Shown in pieces: positions 63,039-64,000 of a stretch of DNA of 64,000 bases. A program made the translations under genes and the position numbers. The notes beneath the pieces were generated by a model. The model was given only the letters and a program-made list of their open reading frames with translations. It was not told the origin of the DNA and searched no databases. The stretch spans positions 236,622 to 300,621 of the forward strand of contig NZ_JAKFZS010000004.1 of NCBI RefSeq assembly GCF_021654285.1. The letters are read 5' to 3'. The stretch comes from Pseudoalteromonas luteoviolacea (GTDB lineage Bacteria; Pseudomonadota; Gammaproteobacteria; Enterobacterales; Alteromonadaceae). Position 1 is the first letter of the stretch. Each line of letters begins with the position of its first letter.

Positions 63039-63401
63039 ATGGAATTTCTGCACAAATTTGCATGTTTTGATTGTCGAGTGGCATTCAAAAGACGTGCAAC
63101 TGAAGAGTCAAATACGGGTACTGCTTGGCAAGCTGATTCAGAACTCGTACATAATTGCCCTAATTGTGGTCGCAGGATGGCTTTTTTAGGTCGAAATTTT
63201 CGTACACCGAAACAGTCGAATACAAATAAGTGGCATTCAGCAAGGTTACTTTGGGAAGCTGGTTTCAGGTACTGTGGTAGTGGTTACCATTCAGATCCTG
63301 TTCTCCCAGAATCCAAAGTTGAAACAATAGAGTTCATTAAGAATAATCCTTGCCACACTCAAAAAATTGCAAGTAATAACTTTTGGGAAAAGTATACCTA
63401 A
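63039..63401 (+). CDS. cassette 8: zinc-ribbon protein
   Basis: This 120-residue protein has two CxxC pairs (FACFDCRVAFKR and HNCPNCGRRMAFLGR) spaced as in zinc ribbons, followed by a basic, aromatic part (RTPKQSNTNKWHSARLLWEAGFRYCGSG). It probably binds one zinc and may bind nucleic acid. Similar small proteins are found in cassettes; the role is unknown. The ATG lies 10 bases into the cassette and the stop overlaps the R'' box. Confidence 0.7.
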   Translation: MEFLHKFACFDCRVAFKRRATEESNTGTAWQADSELVHNCPNCGRRMAFLGRNFRTPKQSNTNKWHSARLLWEAGFRYCGSGYHSDPVLPESKVETIEFIKNNPCHTQKIASNNFWEKYT

Positions 63402-63498
63402 CAAGGCCGTTAAACCAAGGACACGAAACAGCAGGCTTGTGCTCCTTCGTCGCAAATTTTAGCCTGCTATTTTGTGCCGTTTACGGCAAGCGTTAGGT
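63396..63498 (+). repeat. attC site 8
   Basis: R'' box ACCTAAC, complement of the start of cassette 8, to R' box GTTAGGT. The core matches sites 2 and 4 (ACAGCAGGCTTGTGCTCCTT). Confidence 0.9.
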
Positions 63499-63502
63499 GA
63501 AT

Positions 63503-63916
63503 ATGCGAATTTACATATTTGTGTTTCTATTTTTTGTTTCTGTGGGTTTGGAAGCTTCAGAAAAATATCAATTTGATTGTAGCCCCTATGATGGAATTGC
63601 TTCATTTCGAATTAAAGGAAGCTTCGAGGCTAAATTGAAGGCTCCTTATTTAGGTTGGGCCCATAGCTACGCTCCTATTGGTGAGCATCAAGAGCTATTG
63701 GGCTGTCGTGTACCGTGGTACGAAAAGTTTATTCTTAAAGGCGAAGTAAGCTCGAACTACATGCTACATGCTCATGAGTATGTAGAGGGCTGTATGTTTG
63801 GGCTCGAGATTCCAACAGTTTCAGGCGAGGGGCGTATGTGGGTTTATCGCTCAAGTAGTACTCATGAAAAAACAAAACCGGTAGGTGCTAGTTGTGTTGT
63901 CACAAAACTCCAGTAA
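63503..63916 (+). CDS. cassette 9: secreted protein, unknown
   Basis: This 137-residue protein has a signal peptide (MRIYIFVFLFFVSVGLEA) and a mature part that is beta-rich with four cysteines (FDCSPY, LLGCRVP, EGCMFG, ASCVV), which could form two disulfides. No family was recognised. The ATG at 63503 was preferred over a GTG two codons earlier that touches the cassette boundary. It is the last gene of the window. Confidence 0.6.
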   Translation: MRIYIFVFLFFVSVGLEASEKYQFDCSPYDGIASFRIKGSFEAKLKAPYLGWAHSYAPIGEHQELLGCRVPWYEKFILKGEVSSNYMLHAHEYVEGCMFGLEIPTVSGEGRMWVYRSSSTHEKTKPVGASCVVTKLQ

Positions 63917-64000
63917 GTCACCTAACAAGCTTATCAACCATCGCCACTTCGTGGCTGGACAGCCTAAACGCTGCTTCGCAGCAGGCTGCCGGTTATAAAG
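63917..64000 (+). repeat. attC site 9, cut by the window end
   Basis: R'' box TCACCTAAC, exact complement of the start of cassette 9. The inner arms include GCCACTTCGTGGC and GCTGCTTCGCAGC. The R' box lies beyond the right edge, so more cassettes are expected. Confidence 0.75.

Noticed and set aside
59512..64000. A CRISPR array, because similar sequences recur at intervals
   Set aside because: The repeats are about 100 bases long, imperfect and separated by genes, and each has R'' and R' boxes; they are attC sites.

Overview
The window looks like chromosomal DNA of a marine gammaproteobacterium, most likely Pseudoalteromonas or a close relative. This is an inference from the AT-rich base composition, the many Sec-secreted hydrolases, the gene families present (HopJ, TIGR03643/DUF2805, YkgJ, TauE/SafE, LysE) and a chromosomal integron. 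No rRNA, tRNA or CRISPR array was seen. The species cannot be fixed from the sequence alone.

Region by region. 1-2.5 kb: the start of an RND efflux adaptor, a YkgJ-type Cys-cluster protein and a secreted protein with RTX-like Gly/Asp repeats. 3.4-9.8 kb: a secretion island on the plus strand with a proteinase K-like subtilase, a secreted Hint-domain protein, a membrane-anchored protein, and two paralogous exported proteins in which I recognise a very divergent subtilase-like Asp/His/Ser triad. 9.8-17.7 kb: conserved small proteins, a translationally coupled lipoprotein/HEAT-repeat pair, and TauE and LysE transporters. 17.7-21.8 kb: two short genes for double-glycine leader peptides (RiPP or bacteriocin precursor-like) on either side of a decayed IS5-family element, then a secreted sphingomyelinase and a broken member of a small secreted peptide family. 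21.9-25.8 kb: ordinary regulators and enzymes (MerR, LysR, an NAD(P)H oxidoreductase, SRPBCC).

25.8-57.5 kb is a biosynthetic region on the minus strand. The main operon, transcribed from 57.5 kb leftwards, encodes a PfaD-type enoylreductase, a free-standing malonyl acyltransferase, a NodU/CmcH-type carbamoyltransferase and one 6,702-residue trans-AT PKS-NRPS. The megasynthase reads KS-DH-KR-cMT-ACP / KS-KR-ACP / C-A-PCP / KS-KR-ACP / KS-KR-ACP-reductase. It has no AT domain, the A domain carries a threonine code, and the chain would leave by reduction. Downstream, a tightly packed five-gene operon encodes a HAM1/RdgB-like pyrophosphatase with altered base-binding motifs, a cupin, an SDR, a stand-alone condensation-like acyltransferase and a P450. 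It may tailor the product or form a second pathway. Two small secreted peptide genes with perfect CpxR-like boxes lie between the two operons.

57.8-64 kb: an M23 peptidase, then an integron. It has an IntI integrase on the minus strand with a LexA-like box in its promoter, an attI-like site with direct repeats, and at least nine cassettes. Eight attC sites are complete and the ninth is cut by the window end. Every cassette start is complementary to the R'' box of its own attC. The cassettes carry an RDD membrane protein, a barstar-like protein, a zinc-ribbon protein and unknowns.
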